This document shows, one piece after another, positions 11,414 through 26,153 of a DNA stretch of 64,000 nt. Position 1 is the stretch's first letter. Every line of letters begins with the position of its first letter. This stretch comes from Membranipora membranacea (Eukaryota > Bryozoa > Gymnolaemata > Cheilostomatida > Membraniporidae), in contig OU612065.1 in the NCBI GenBank assembly GCA_914767715.1, forward strand, positions 39,866,001 through 39,930,000, in the 5' to 3' direction. The notes below the pieces were generated by a model. It was not told the DNA's origin. It worked only from the letters and a program-made list of their open reading frames with translations, and did no database searches. The translations under genes and the position numbers were made by a program.

Positions 11414-11925
11414 TGGTGAGAGGTCATATGTCACCACATCAGCTCTTACACGGAGGTAATAAGAATAGACTGGCTCCAGTAGCTAAACCTCCTGGTATCG
11501 ATCCACAGGACCTTCTCCAGGAGAGAGAAAACAGGTAGGATTACACAAATATACTATGTAATGATATTGGAACGCAGTATGCCAAATCAGTAAAATAACA
11601 CAAATTTTTGAGTAATCATCAAGGGCATTAAACAATATCAGTATGCTGTAGGAAGATCCTGTACACAGTTTTAATAGTTTTCTATTCTAGTTTTGACTGC
11701 TAAATATTTCTCATTATATTCTCATATAGTGTAGGTGGTTTAATCCTCTTACATTGAATACCTGATCACTAGATGATACATATCTTTATAGTTTCTAGAC
11801 TTGCTAACAGAATACAGTTGAGATTATTGGCTTTGGAAAATCTCCCCTCTAGTATTCCACAAGATCTACAAACTAAAGCTACAATAGAGATGTAAGCTCT
11901 CAGGCTACTAGACTTTCAGTCCGTT
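11414..11925 (+). pseudogene. BRM N-terminal exons (pre-HSA)
   Basis: The first exon ends PPGIDPQDLLQERENR, and the second (from 11799) reads LANRIQ...LENLPSSIPQDLQ then TKATIEM, TAA, ALRLLDFQ. This matches the conserved region just before HSA in BRG1 (…ILQEREYR, ENLPGSL, KATIELKALRLLNFQ). The TAA at 11893-11895 stands where Lys is conserved. GTAAGC there could be misread as a donor, but homology continues straight through it. Homology stops near 11925 and nothing recognisable fills the gap to 12232. Confidence 0.75.
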
Positions 11926-12231
11926 TCAATCTTCGCTTTGGTTTTTGTTGCCTCACTATAATGTGCTTTGGTCTTTGGGTAGAATTAAATTCAACCCCTC
12001 AATCTGCTTCGCTTTTGTCAAATTAATAATAACTAGATGTGCTTTTCAACGAGGGAGCTCAAACTACCGCAACACTCTACACAAGTGAACACTGTATCAG
12101 TAGCATAAGAAGCTACACAAAGAATATTCACAGAAGACTTCCACCCACTCAGTTTATTGTATACACTCATCATCACATAGGCTCAGGTGCTGCGTTGTGA
12201 CACAGGCTAGTAAAAACTGTTATGATTGTAG

Positions 12232-13007
12232 CACGCTAGCCAACTGGACTCTGGAGTTTGAGAAATGGGCTCCGTCTGTAGTAAAGTTTGCTTATAAAGG
12301 AACTCCTAACAGCCGACGAGACATTCAGGCCCATATGAGAGGCACTAAATTCAATGTTCTCATCACCACATACGAATATGTCATCAAGGACAAGAATATC
12401 CTAGCTAAGGTATGACTCCTTATACACAAATACTAAAAATCTCCTGAGATTTTGTGCAATCTTTTGTCTCCTGATTTACTACGATACTATTCTATACTAT
12501 GAAGGATAGCAAAATAAAATTTGTTGTAAGATATTTTTTGTTGTTGATGAAAGTGTCTATCTTTTGCTTGAATAAATTACTGCCAGTTCATTTGAGAATT
12601 TTCATAGACCAATTTTAAGATGATGGGTTTTTTCCACTAATATTGATGGTTTTTACTGTAGTGCTGTAGATATTATTGTTTTGTAAGATTAGTAGATTTT
12701 CCAGTATATTGATTAAGCTGTACTGCATATTTTTCACTGGATATTTCATGTTTTTATACTGTAGATCCGCTGGAGGTTGATGGTGATAGATGAAGGTCAC
12801 AGAATGAAGAATCACCACTGTAAGCTGACTCAGACACTGAACCAGCATTACATCGCACCTCACCGCCTACTGCTCACCGGTACACCCCTACAGAATAAAC
12901 TGCCAGAGCTCTGGGCTCTACTCAACTTCCTGCTGCCCAGCATCTTCAAGTCTGTCACCACATTCGAGCAGTGGTTCAACGCTCCCTTCGCTCTCACTGG
13001 TGAAAAG
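12232..13007 (+). pseudogene. BRM SNF2 lobe 1 exons (motifs Ia-III)
   Basis: Exon 12232-12409 encodes [18 protein letters not shown] and [10 protein letters not shown]. Exon 12765-13007 encodes the Walker B box [12 protein letters not shown] and [18 protein letters not shown]. These match BRG1 closely and are free of stops. The upstream exon with DEMGLGKT is missing, so ATP binding would be lost. Confidence 0.85.
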
Positions 13008-13354
13008 GTGGGAAAGCAATCTATCTAAACAGTAATGTGATTGCAGTCACATGTGAGAAGTATATTGTACTGTAACCCTAGTACTGGTGTTCTTGAAGTT
13101 TACTTTGGGTCTCTTCGTCAATTTATGTCCATTTTTTCTATGGTTGTACCAAAATTGCCATGTAATCTTATATAAGATTCCACTTTCCTACCGCGCATAA
13201 TATAATGCATTACTAGATGGGCCCAGTGTGCATCCATCCGCAAAGCAGATACAAGGGTGTGTTGTATCTGTTCTATAAACTGTCAAAGGTTTTGTATGCC
13301 TGAGCCACATAAATCTTAGTGACACTTTTAGAATCTTATTCACTCCTGTCTCAG

Positions 13355-15244
<1,890 letters not shown>

Positions 15245-15680
15245 GTATGTTACGTAACGTTATGTTATCAGCTCGCCTAGAAGGAGAGGCAACTCCAGCA
15301 TTCCTATAGTGCAATATTAACCCATGCAGACCATACAGATCATCTAGACTTGTTGTCCCCGGGAACTCGGGGATTGTGTTTCTTGAGGTGCAACTAAAAA
15401 AACGCTTTTGCTTTACGGGGATGACTGATTAAATAGGAGCCTAGATAGTAAAATTTGGTATGTTTTAATAAAATTTGGTGAATTGAAAGGGCATAACAAA
15501 TTAACACTGCACTGGGATTTTTGATTTGCCAAAATTATCATCCATATATCTTGATATGTTTTACATAAACTGCTCCGTCACATGGGAGGTATTTTCATCA
15601 AGTGAATGGTAATTTTCTAAAATTTAATTCAGAGTTTTCATTGCCTAATTGATATTAAATCTGACATTAATCATGCACAG

Positions 15681-17376
15681 GTACAAGCTGAATGTGGATG
15701 AGAAGGTAATACAGGCCGGTAAGTTTGACATGAAGACTTCAGCCTCAGAGAGACAAGTTCTACTAAGGAATATTCTCACTAGAAATGAAGAAGATGATGT
15801 ACGTGCCTCTCTTACTTCATTAGATCATTGGGAGTGGCTCCTTACGGTGTGATATTCAAGAGAGTCCAGACACCAATATTTAAAATCCAAAATTGAGGGA
15901 TTCCTCGAATCCTAGTGTCTGTCTTGCGTGAATTAAGTCAATCATTTAACTAAGTCAAGGTTCATACTTGCTTATTTGGTTGGTAAATCACCTTCTTATC
16001 GTGAACAAAATGGAGCACTTACCCCGATGTATCAAAACTGAAGCAGCGATGGAAACAAATATCAGTGTTAGGGTCACTAGGGATAAACTCCTCATCATTG
16101 GGTGTTTGTTGATATTTAGGATGAGGATGAGGTACCAGATGACGAGACTATTAATCAGTACTTGGCTCGTTCAGAAGAAGAGTTTGAGCTGATGCAGGGT
16201 ATGGATTTAGAGAGATGTCGCGCCGAGGCCAGAGATGTTAATTGACAGCCCAGACTGATCGAAGTCAGCGAGCTGCCTCAGTGGCTTGTTAAGGATGAGG
16301 AAGAGGTAGGCCTATGGAGTGATTCACTTCAGCTTAGCATGTTCACAAAAACCGTGTGATAACGTGGGTACATGATCCCAGTATGATGAATATTGACCAA
16401 ACAGCCTAATTAATGATTATGGCGAGCTTTATCCTGATCCTGATCCTGATCCCATTAAAGTGTTGTTAACAGACTGTATATCGACGATATTTATAATTCT
16501 TTTTTATCAATAATGGTGTATTTGGGTAACGCTCAGACAGGCCAGTATCTTACCCACTTTTAACTCTAAACTTCCCACTGTTGTTTGATTGGTGAAAAAA
16601 GTAAAATAAAACTTTTTCTCACTCCTTGCCTGTAATGCTCTCTTGACAGTGTGACAATGTGACAGATATAGATGTAATATATGCGTTTAGGTTGTGAGGC
16701 TGGCGTTTGAGGAAGAGGGAGATAAGATATTTGGATGAGGAAACAGGGAGAGGAAAGAAGCGGATTATTCTGATCAGCTGACGATCGGGAGTTTATGGAT
16801 GTGAGTGTTTTACTATATACCCTTACACAATAACAAAGTTCAAACTGCATGTGCTGAATTTTTTAACTTTGGGGGCCGCATTTTTTGCCATTTCTATCAG
16901 TTCCATCAATGATGAAAGAGATTAACTTATTGTTGCTAGAGGCGACAACTCCCAAAACACTACGATTAACACTGATCAAAGATTTATTTTGAGGCTCATT
17001 TTTAACATAAGGGGACATCAAACAGAATTCCTTAAAATTTAAAATTAGGTAAAATGTTAAAATAACATGTCTTGATATCTTGTAGGTGTATGTATCATTA
17101 TGTGCTGCTGATCTCAGAATTTATGTAAAATAAATCTTTTCAATCTGTCACTATACAGGCCATTGAGGAGGGTGGGTTAGAGGAGTATGAGGATATGAGG
17201 CGTAGGAAAGCTAGTAAGGGTCCGACTGACTTTGATGAGCAGCCTGAAACAACTAACCCTGAGAAGAGAAAGAAGATCGAATCTAATGTAGCCTTAGAGA
17301 AGGGAGCGCCCAACCCTCCGGAGGTCACTAAACAGTTCAAGAAACTGCTGCAAACTGTGCTGTCACATGAGGACAG
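15681..17376 (+). pseudogene. BRM SnAC region and linker exons with two stops
   Basis: Exons encode [56 protein letters not shown] then TGA then QPRLIEVSELPQWLVKD, VVRLAFEEEGDKIFG then TGA then GNRERKEADYSD, and AIEEGGLEEYEDMRRRK followed by a basic linker ending FKKLLQTVLSHEDR. Both stops replace arginines conserved in BRG1 (R in KRKPRL and FGRGSR contexts). A CGA to TGA change, the usual CpG decay, would explain each. Confidence 0.8.
16433..16458. repeat. TGATCC hexamer repeat
   Basis: Four tandem copies in a BRM intron. Confidence 0.8.
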
Positions 17377-17435
17377 GTGAGACAAATATATTTATCTATG
17401 TATTTATATATTATATATTCATTCCTATATTGTAT

Positions 17436-17740
17436 ATAATAATAATAATAATAATAATAATATATGAACTTTATTGCTATTCAAGGCCCCTTTTCGGGGC
17501 AAATACGAATATGCTTACAGCAAGGAGTATCTCCCTGCTTACAGTAATAAGAATTATCATCTATTTAGCGCACTCCTGTACAAGGTAGGAGTGGGTAAGC
17601 TAGGCTATTGTCCGGAGAGCTCACCTCCTTAAGCAGCATGGGTATACACAAATTAGGAATGAATATACAATAATATTTAGAGGCACGAGAACGGAACATT
17701 AAGTGCATTGGAGCGGCTTGATAGTGTGTGAGAGTTGTTA
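17436..17740 (-). mobile_element. Possible retroelement 3' end with ATT tail
   Basis: On the minus strand an AATAAAGTTCATAT sequence runs into an (ATT)n microsatellite of about nine units, a typical 3' tail of non-LTR retroelements or SINEs. It lies in the BRM intron before the bromodomain exon. No coding sequence was recognised, so the call rests on the tail only. Confidence 0.35.
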
Positions 17741-17958
17741 TGATCAAACAAAATAAATCGGAACTCCAATTTGTGGTTACTGTGTGTAATCAAGGAGTTG
17801 TTAATCAACTTTGTTGGGTAATTCATTGACTGTTAAAACAAAATGATTGTAGCAGTAAATGCCACCCACCCTGGAGGATTTTAGGTTATAGTATTTTTGA
17901 TAGTTTCTCTGATTTAACTGACTAACCTGACCTCTTGATCTGTCCTCTTTGTTCTCAG

Positions 17959-18498
17959 TAGTGACGGTCGTATACTAAGTGAACCATTCTACCAGCTACC
18001 AAGTCGTAGAGAACTCCCTGACTACTATGATGTGATCAGGAAACCGATGGACTTCAAGAAAACCTGTAAAAACATCAAGATTCACAAGTACAGATGTCTG
18101 GATGATATTGATGCTGATATGGCCTTACTATGCAAGAACGCACAGAACTACAACATAGAGGGCTCTTTGGTTAGTAATTTTGTTTATGATAAATAGACGC
18201 TTCCTATCAATACGCCACTTTACAGAACCCATGAGTCAAATGCAGCACTGAATCTCTTGTGTTGTGACAGTAGAGATTGTTGCTATATTATTAGATCTAT
18301 GAGGACAGTATACGCCTGCATTCTATCTGGTCTAACGCTCGTGAGTTACTGGAGAAGGGTGAGCTAAAGACTCCAGAAAACTCCAGTGATGAAGAGGAGG
18401 AGGAAAAGATCACCCCTGTTCCAACTCCAGCCAAAACTCCATCAGGGGGAAATCTACCACTAAGAAGAGTAAACCCAAACGAGACCTATATGATGGAG
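17959..18498 (+). pseudogene. BRM bromodomain exons (full-length version)
   Basis: Exon 17959-18169 encodes [30 protein letters not shown] and [15 protein letters not shown], with the PMDF shelf and the Asn of NAQNYN that binds acetyl-lysine in the family. Exon 18295-18498 encodes IYEDSIRLHSIWSNARELL and an acidic tail. One base is missing from the G run at 18445-18449 relative to the minus-strand copy (GGGGG versus GGCGGG), which shifts the rest of the exon out of frame. Confidence 0.85.
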
Positions 18499-18795
18499 GT
18501 AGGCGGTGCCGATAGCTAATTCCTATTGTTACATCACCTTTTAATGTATCTTGTGAATAGTTGTTCTATGGAAGTCAACAAAAATATTATTGTCAGGACA
18601 ACACCCATAACCAAAGTTATGTGGGCAAAGTTCTCAATTATTGATAGAAACCATACATAATAGTGAGATTGTGACAACTTCTAGGTGCCATATTTCACGT
18701 TTAATATGGTATGACAACTTCTACTTCTCCGGCTATATTATCATTGACTTGACCTTAAGAAGATTAAGTATTATGTTTAATTGTTTGATTTAAAG

Positions 18796-19313
18796 GAGAG
18801 AAAAAGAAGAGAGGCAGGCCCCGTAAATAGAAGGTAGTTATAGAGTCAGATGAAGATGAGCCCTTACATACTTATACTTCTCTAGAGAACGCTGGAGCTG
18901 CCGGCTCTGCTGCTGCCGCTGCACCTTCTTTTAAGGATTACTACGCTGCTTCTACATCATATACCAACCAATCACAGGTCAGTTATGTAATAACTTATCC
19001 GAGTAAATTATTAATATGTTTTAAGGTTTATATTATATGCTTACAAAATATCTTGCGGCTGAATATATTACCAATGGCCAAATTGATTTTAATGCTACTT
19101 TTAGAGGAAATAATTACAAAAAAAGAGTTTGATTATCTAAATAATCAGTTATGTGCTGCCTGCGTTTTACAAGGCAGAGTTCCCGAAATACACATGCTAT
19201 GCCTGATTTTGTTCTTTATTTACTCAAATTATTATTGACCTCATACTTTACATTTATTAATATAGTCAGAACCAGGACCATCTTATACAGATATGGAGCC
19301 AATGCAGGAGTGA
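18796..19313 (+). pseudogene. BRM C-terminal tail exons
   Basis: Encodes GEKKKRGRPRK (AT-hook-like), then TAG at 18828-18830, KVVIESDEDEP, an alanine-rich stretch, and the last exon SEPGPSYTDMEPMQE ending in TGA. The minus-strand copy has CAG at the stop position, so the TAG is a derived C to T change here. Confidence 0.75.
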
Positions 19314-19695
19314 GACCCGGCTGACTCAGCAGGATAAAAGCAATACACACACTCAATCTTAGTGTCTCGGATGAATATGTCACCTAAATTTAAATCGTTT
19401 AATCCCTGAAACTCTATATCGTAATTCTGGTATTTATGTTTACTGTCTAGGAAGGCATATTAGTAATGTTTGTTGTCTCATATGCTCCAATATTTAAACA
19501 CTTGGACTTTCTTGGCGTATTTTGCTACTGTACAGTGATTTTTTGTTGTAACTTAATGTTTACTAAACATAAGGGGAGATGAATTAATATTATCATGTCA
19601 TATTATATCGATAAAATGGACATGTATCGGAAACCACTTACCCCAACAAGTCATTTAGTATAAATGCCCACAATGCAGATCAGTCAATAAAGCTA
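19314..19695 (+). other. 3' flank of BRM, shared with the second copy
   Basis: Non-coding, but alignable to the complement of about 42445-42865. Shared homology ends at about 19695, at CAATAAAGCTAAGCC. Confidence 0.7.
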
Positions 19696-19965
19696 AGCCT
19701 AGAAAGATTAGTTGACTGGTATATTCGTCAACACTGTTTGACTAACCATCCCATCAGCAATGCACAACATGCATATTTGGCTTCAAAGTCAACCGACAGT
19801 GCATTAAACAGCCTAATAACTAATATCGAAAAATCAAGATTAAAAAAACAAGGGGTTTTTTGTTGCTTTGTTGATATACAAGGTGCTTTCGATCACACAT
19901 CACCCACAACAGTCAAGAGAATGTTACATAGACATCATATTTCCCATATTAGAACCTTTTCCTGC
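19696..19965 (+). mobile_element. LINE reverse transcriptase fragment
   Basis: A single open frame reads LERLVDWYIRQ, NPISNAQHAY-like text (NHPISNAQHAYLASKSTDSA), LNSLITNIE and CCFVDIQGAFDHTSP. The order LERLV – QHA – STDSAL – FVDIQGAFD is that of Jockey/R1-clade non-LTR reverse transcriptases, and the D in VDIQGAFD is the first catalytic aspartate. Only about 88 codons survive; no YxDD part was found in the following 500 bases. It begins exactly where homology to the second BRM copy stops, so insertion or recombination here helped make the boundary. Confidence 0.75.
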
Positions 19966-20499
19966 AGTTTCAACACAAGATAGTATAGGTGGTATTAACT
20001 GGTTGATGCAAGCCAAAATATTGATTTTGATTTGTATGCAAATAATGTCATTGTGTAATTGGAGGGTTGGGTTGTATGAGCAGACTGCGAATGCACTGTC
20101 AAGCCAAAGTTCCGTGAAAAATCTGTTTAAATGGATGTCCTGTGTTTTTATTGACAATATGATTTGGGCCGATTTGCGAATCAGATACATAAAAAACGTT
20201 CTTATGGACTTAAGTTGTTTGTTTCTGCTGTGTTTATGTTTGTAGCTGCGCAGTTTATGGTGGTGAATGCAAAGCATTACACAAATACACAAATAAAGAG
20301 TTTCTTATAAATTAAGACCGATACAAATATAAACCCTATGTTATCCTAACTAACCTGATCTTGAAGAGTTCTCTTCCTACGGAAAAAAGAATGACAACTC
20401 TAATAAGTAAATCAAAACTTTCCGCAAACAGCATAATAATAGCACAACAAATAGATTATCCAATAACAGAGATCAAATAATCAGGTCAGTTTGTTGCAC
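19966..20499. other. Unassigned spacer before the plus 5S array
   Basis: No gene recognised. Two overlapping open frames on opposite strands (19868-20245 and 19924-20292) have no family resemblance. Confidence 0.5.
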
Positions 20500-20746
20500 C
20501 CCTCCTCAAATAAAATCGAGAAGGTAAATTGCATACTAACAATGTTATGGAAGAGAAATGTATGTTCTATAATAGATAAAAGATATAATGAAGAAGGAGA
20601 AGGATGATTCTGTTGTCATATAGAGAAACAAGTTAAAATGTCTAGGAATAAGACTATAAACATGCAAATCAAAACAAGAGTTGCATGCCCTTGTTTAGTT
20701 ATTCCTGCATCCAAGCATAAAACTGCTAAAATTAATCACCATAATT

Positions 20747-20865
20747 GTCTACGGCCATATCACGTTGAAAACGCCAGTTCTCGTCCGATCACTGAAGCTA
20801 AGCAATCGTCGAGCCCAGTTAGTACTTGGATGGGTGACCGCCTGGGAATACTGGGTGCTGTAGAC
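20747..20865 (+). rRNA. 5S ribosomal RNA, plus array copy 1
   Basis: The 119-base gene starts GTCTACGGCCATATCACG and ends GGGTGCTGTAGAC followed by TTTT, a Pol III stop. Internal promoter: box A AAGCTAAGCAA and box C TTGGATGGGTGACCGCC. Alignment to the animal 5S consensus is colinear except for one extra T at 20806 in helix II (CAATCGT where CAACGT would pair with ACGTTG). The product would be the large-subunit 5S rRNA if tolerated. Confidence 0.93.
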
Positions 20866-22102
20866 TTTTGATAATTTTCCATTTTTAAAACCTAAAAACA
20901 ACATGTTATATTATTTGCTCTACAGTCAATATGAGCTGCATGAAGTGAATTTTTTAAGGGTCAGCTCAGCACCACCCCTTCTTCACCCCCCCCCCCCCCC
21001 CCAATTATTCCTAAACGGCAGCTAAGCAAGCATGTGTATTGCGACGAAAAAGAAGACGAAAAGTGCAATTTTTGAGAAGATAAATTCAAGAAAATCCTGC
21101 ATTATGTGTCAATTCCCATCTGAATTTGGCAGCAGCGATATTTGACAAGCTCAGCGTAGGGGATCGCTGGTACTATCAGAGGTTTGTCCCCCATGCCAAG
21201 AAGAGGATGCCGAAAAAAAGATGTTTGACCGGTGCTGCTTTGCTATCACTTTTGGACAATACTCCAGAAATGATAACCAGTAGGAAAGCTAGCGAAATTG
21301 GAAAATTGCAGCAGCCATTATAGGCTATTGTTATTGACAACAGAAATTATGACTTGTAGGCGGTAATCCTGATAATGGCTGGTGTTCACTAGATAGGTTA
21401 AGTGTGTCGATGTGCACATGATTACCAAAATCCAGCCGCGGACATCAGATTTTGCTAACTAAACAGGTATAGATTTCATAAAATCAGAATATCTGTGGCT
21501 GTACGATGGATCACACACGAGTGTCACATTGTAAATCCCTTGGCGTACAGTCCTGACTAATGCTTAGATCACTGCTGGTACTGTCACAACCGAACAAAAG
21601 AGTAACTTACCAGAGCCCGCTACTTGCTGCCAGCTTATAACTTGCGTTTTTAATCCTGCGCTGTGAGTGCAGCGTTTAGTCCGACAGAATGTTAAACAAT
21701 GGAGCTAAGCGTGATGTCGCGTCAAGATCATTGTTGCCACAGAGTTCATAGCATGCTACAAATTCTCCGCAAAAAGTCCAATGCCGTTAAAAGATGCTTG
21801 TATGAGCCATCAAACCCGGCAGCTGGGTTGAAACCTGGCAGCCAAACCAACCAGTCCCTCCTCAAATAAAATCGAAAAGGTAAATTGCATACTAACAATG
21901 TTATGGAAGAGAAATGTATGTTCTATAATAGATAAAAGATATAATGAAGAAGGAGAAGGATGATTCTGTTGTCATATAGAGAAACAAGTTAAAATGTCTA
22001 GGAATAAGACTATAAACATGCAAATCAAAACAAGAGTTGCATGCCCTTGTTTAGTTATTCCTGCATCCAAGCATAAAACTGCTAAAATTAATCACCATAA
22101 TT

Positions 22103-22220
22103 GTCTACGGCCATATCACGTTGAAACGCCAGTTCTCGTCCGATCACTGAAGCTAAGCAATCGTCGAGCCCAGTTAGTACTTGGATGGGTGACCGCCTGG
22201 GAATACTGGGTGCTGTAGAC
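22103..22220 (+). rRNA. 5S ribosomal RNA, plus array copy 2
   Basis: As copy 1 with the helix II T insertion, but also lacks one A of the GAAAACG run (loop B region), giving 118 bases. It is followed by TTTT. It is the most altered full-length plus copy. Confidence 0.92.
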
Positions 22221-23448
22221 TTTTGATAATTTTCCATTTTTGAAACCTAAAAACAACATGTTATATTATTTGCTCTACAGTCAATATGAGCTGCATGAAG
22301 TGAATTTTTTAAGGGTCAGCTCAGCACCACCCCTTCTTCACCCCCCCCAATTATTCCTAAACGGCAGCTAAGCAAGCATGTGTATTGCGACGAAAAAGAA
22401 GACGAAAAGTGCAATTTTTGAGAAGATAAATTCAAGAAAATCCTGCATTATGTGTCAATTCCCATTTGAATTTGGCAGCAGCGATATTTGAAAAGCTCAG
22501 CGTAGGGGATCGCTGGTACTATCAGAGGTTTGTCCCCCATGCCAAGAAGAGGATGCCGAAAAAAAGATGTTTGACCGGTGCTGCTTTGCTATCACTTTTG
22601 GACAATACTCCAGAAATGACAACCAGTAGGAAAGCTAGCGAAATTGGAAAATTGCAGCAGCCATTATAGGCTATTGTTATTGACAACAGAAATTATGACT
22701 TGTAGGCGGTAATCCTGATAATGGCTGGTGTTCACTAGATAGGTTAAGTGTGTCGATGTGCACATGATTACCAAAATCCAGCCGCGGACATCAGATTTTG
22801 CTAACTAAACAGGTATAGATTTCATAAAATCAGAATATCTGTGGCTGTACGATGGATCACACACGAGTGTCACATTGTAATTCCCTTGGCGTACAGTCCA
22901 GACTAATGCTTAGATCACTGCTGGTACTGTCACAACCGAACAAAAGAGTAACTTACCAGAGCCTGCTTCTTGCTGCCAGCTTATAACTTGCGTTTTTAAT
23001 CCTGCGCTGTGAGTGCAGCGTTTAGTCCGACAGAATGTTAAACAATGGAGCTAAGCGTGATGTCGCGTCAAGATCATTGTTGCCACAGAGTTCATAGCAT
23101 GCTACAAATTCTCCGCAAAAAGTCCAATGCCGTTAAAAGATGCTTGTATGAGCCATCAAACCCGGCAGCTGGGTTGAAACCTGGCAGCCAAACCAACCAG
23201 TCCCTCCTCAAATAAAATCGAAAAGGTAAATTGCATACTAACAATGTTATGGAAGAGAAATGTATGTTCTATAATAGATAAAAGATATAATGAAGAAGGA
23301 GAAGGATGATTCTGTTGTCATATAGAGAAACAAGTTAAAATGTCTAGGAATAAGACTATAAACATGCAAATCAAAACAAGAGTTGCATGCCCTTGTTTAG
23401 TTATTCCTGCATCCAAGCATAAAACTGCTAAAATTAATCACCATAATT

Positions 23449-23567
23449 GTCTACGGCCATATCACGTTGAAAACGCCAGTTCTCGTCCGATCACTGAAGC
23501 TAAGCAATCGTCGAGCCCAGTTAGTACTTGGATGGGTGACCGCCTGGGAATACTGGGTGCTGTAGAC
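23449..23567 (+). rRNA. 5S ribosomal RNA, plus array copy 3
   Basis: Same sequence as copy 1, including the extra T in helix II; TTTT stop present. Confidence 0.93.
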
Positions 23568-24801
23568 TTTTGATAATTTTCCATTTTTAAAACCTAAAAA
23601 CAACATGTTATATTATTTGCTCTACAGTCAATATGAGCTGCATGAAGTGAATTTTTTAAGGGTCAGCTCAGCACCACCCCTTCTTCACCCCCCCCCCCCC
23701 CAATTATTCCTAAACGGCAGCTAAGCAAGCATGTGTATTGCGACGAAAAAGAAGACGAAAAGTGCAATTTTTGAGAAGATAAATTCAAGAAAATCCTGCA
23801 TTATGTGTCAATTCCCATTTGAATTTGGCAGCAGCGATATTTGACAAGCTCAGCGTAGGGGATCGCTGGTACTATCAGAGGTTTGTCCCCCATGCCAAGA
23901 AGAGGATGCCGAAAAAAAGATGTTTGACCGGTGCTGCTTTGCTATCACTTTTGGACAATACTCCAGAAATGATAACCAGTAGGAAAGCTAGCGAAATTGG
24001 AAAATTGCAGCAGCCATTATAGGCTATTGTTATTGACAACAGAAATTATGACTTGTAGGCGGTAATCCTGATAATGGCTGGTGTTCACTAGATAGGTTAA
24101 GTGTGTCGATGTGCACATGACTACCAAAATCCAGCCGCGGACATCAGATTTTGCTAACTAAACAGGTATAGATTTCATAAAATCAGAATATCTGTGGCTC
24201 TACGATGGATCACACACGAGTGTCACATTGTAATTCCCTTGGCGTACAGTCCAGACTAGTGCTTAGATCACTGCTGGTACTGTCACAACCGAACAAAAGA
24301 GTAACTTACCAGAGCCCGCTACTTGCTGCCAGCTTATAACTTGCGTTTTTAATCCTGCGCTGTGAGTGCAGCGTTTAGTCCGACAGAATGTTAAACAATG
24401 GAGCTAAGCGTGATGTCGCGTCAAGATCATTGTTGCCACAGAGTTCATAGCATGCTACAAATTCTCCGCAAAAAGTCCAATGCCGTTAAAAGATGCTTGT
24501 ATGAGCCATCAAACCCGGCAGCTGGGTTGAAACCTGGCAGCCAAACCAACCAGTCCCTCCTCAAATAAAATCGAAAAGGTAAATTGCATACTAACAATGT
24601 TATGGAAGAGAAATGTATGTTCTATAATAGATAAAAGATATAATGAAGAAGGAGAAGGATGATTCTGTTGTCATATAGAGAAACAAGTTAAAATGTCTAG
24701 GAATAAGACTATAAACATGCAAATCAAAACAAGAGTTGCATGCCCTTGTTTAGTTATTCCTGCATCCAAGCATAAAACTGCTAAAATTAATCACCATAAT
24801 T

Positions 24802-24920
24802 GTCTACGGCCATATCACGTTGAAAACGCCAGTTCTCGTCCGATCACTGAAGCTAAGCAATCGTCGAGCCCAGTTAGTACTTGGATGGGTGACCGCCTGG
24901 GAATACTGGGTGCTGTAGAC
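24802..24920 (+). rRNA. 5S ribosomal RNA, plus array copy 4
   Basis: Same gene sequence as copy 1. Its downstream spacer carries the unit-2 variant set. Confidence 0.93.
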
Positions 24921-26153
24921 TTTTGATAATTTTCCATTTTTGAAACCTAAAAACAACATGTTATATTATTTGCTCTACAGTCAATATGAGCTGCATGAAG
25001 TGAATTTTTTAAGGGTCAGCTCAGCACCACCCCTTCTTCACCCCCCCCCCCCCCAATTATTCCTAAACGGCAGCTAAGCAAGCATGTGTATTGCGACGAA
25101 AAAGAAGACGAAAAGTGCAATTTTTGAGAAGATAAATTCAAGAAAATCCTGCATTATGTGTCAATTCCCATTTGAATTTGGCAGCAGCGATATTTGAAAA
25201 GCTCAGCGTAGGGGATCGCTGGTACTATCAGAGGTTTGTCCCCCATGCCAAGAAGAGGATGCCGAAAAAAAGATGTTTGACCGGTGCTGCTTTGCTATCA
25301 CTTTTGGACAATACTCCAGAAATGACAACCAGTAGGAAAGCTAGCGAAATTGGAAAATTGCAGCAGCCATTATAGGCTATTGTTATTGACAACAGAAATT
25401 ATGACTTGTAGGCGGTAATCCTGATAATGGCTGGTGTTCACTAGATAGGTTAAGTGTGTCGATGTGCACATGATTACCAAAATCCAGCCGCGGACATCAG
25501 ATTTTGCTAACTAAACAGGTATGGATTTCATAAAATCAGAATATCTGTGGCTGTACGATGGATCACACACGAGTGTCACATTGTAATTCCCTTGGCGTAC
25601 AGTCCAGACTAATGCTTAGATCACTGCTGGTACTGTCACAACCGAACAAAAGAGTAACTTACCAGAGCCTGCTTCTTGCTGCCAACTTATAACTTGCGTT
25701 TTTAATCCTGCGCTGTGAGTGCAGCGTTTAGTCCGACAGAATGTTAAACAATGGAGCTAAGCGTGATGTCGCGTCAAGATCATTGTTGCCACAGAGTTCA
25801 TAGCATGCTACAAATTCTCCGCAAAAAGTCCAATGCCGTTAAAAGATGCTTGTATGAGCCATCAAACCCGGCAGCTGGGTTGAAACCTGGCAGCCAAACC
25901 AACCAGTCCCTCCTCAAATAAATCGAAAAGGTAAATTGCATACTAACAATGTTATGGAAGAGAAATGTATGTTCTATAATAGATAAAAGATATAATGAAG
26001 AAGGAGAAGGATGATTCTGTTGTCATATAGAGAAACAAGTTAAAATGTCTAGGAATAAGACTATAAACATGCAAATCAAAACAAGAGTTGCATGCCCTTG
26101 TTTAGTTATTCCTGCATCCAAGCATAAAACTGCTAAAATTAATCACCATAATT

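Noticed and set aside
20638-20871. A 74-77-codon frame starting MSRNKTINM in every unit
   Set aside because: It reads straight through the 5S gene and is a by-product of it.
21060-21085. U4/U5-like Sm site AATTTTTGA in the 5S spacer
   Set aside because: No other U-snRNA sequence or stem was found around it.
21117-21323. A ~67-codon frame (AAIFDKLSVGDRWYYQ...) repeated in nearly every 5S spacer
   Set aside because: In most units it lacks an ATG (starts at TTG), and minus units 1-3 change frame and content after KKR. Conservation follows from array homogenisation.
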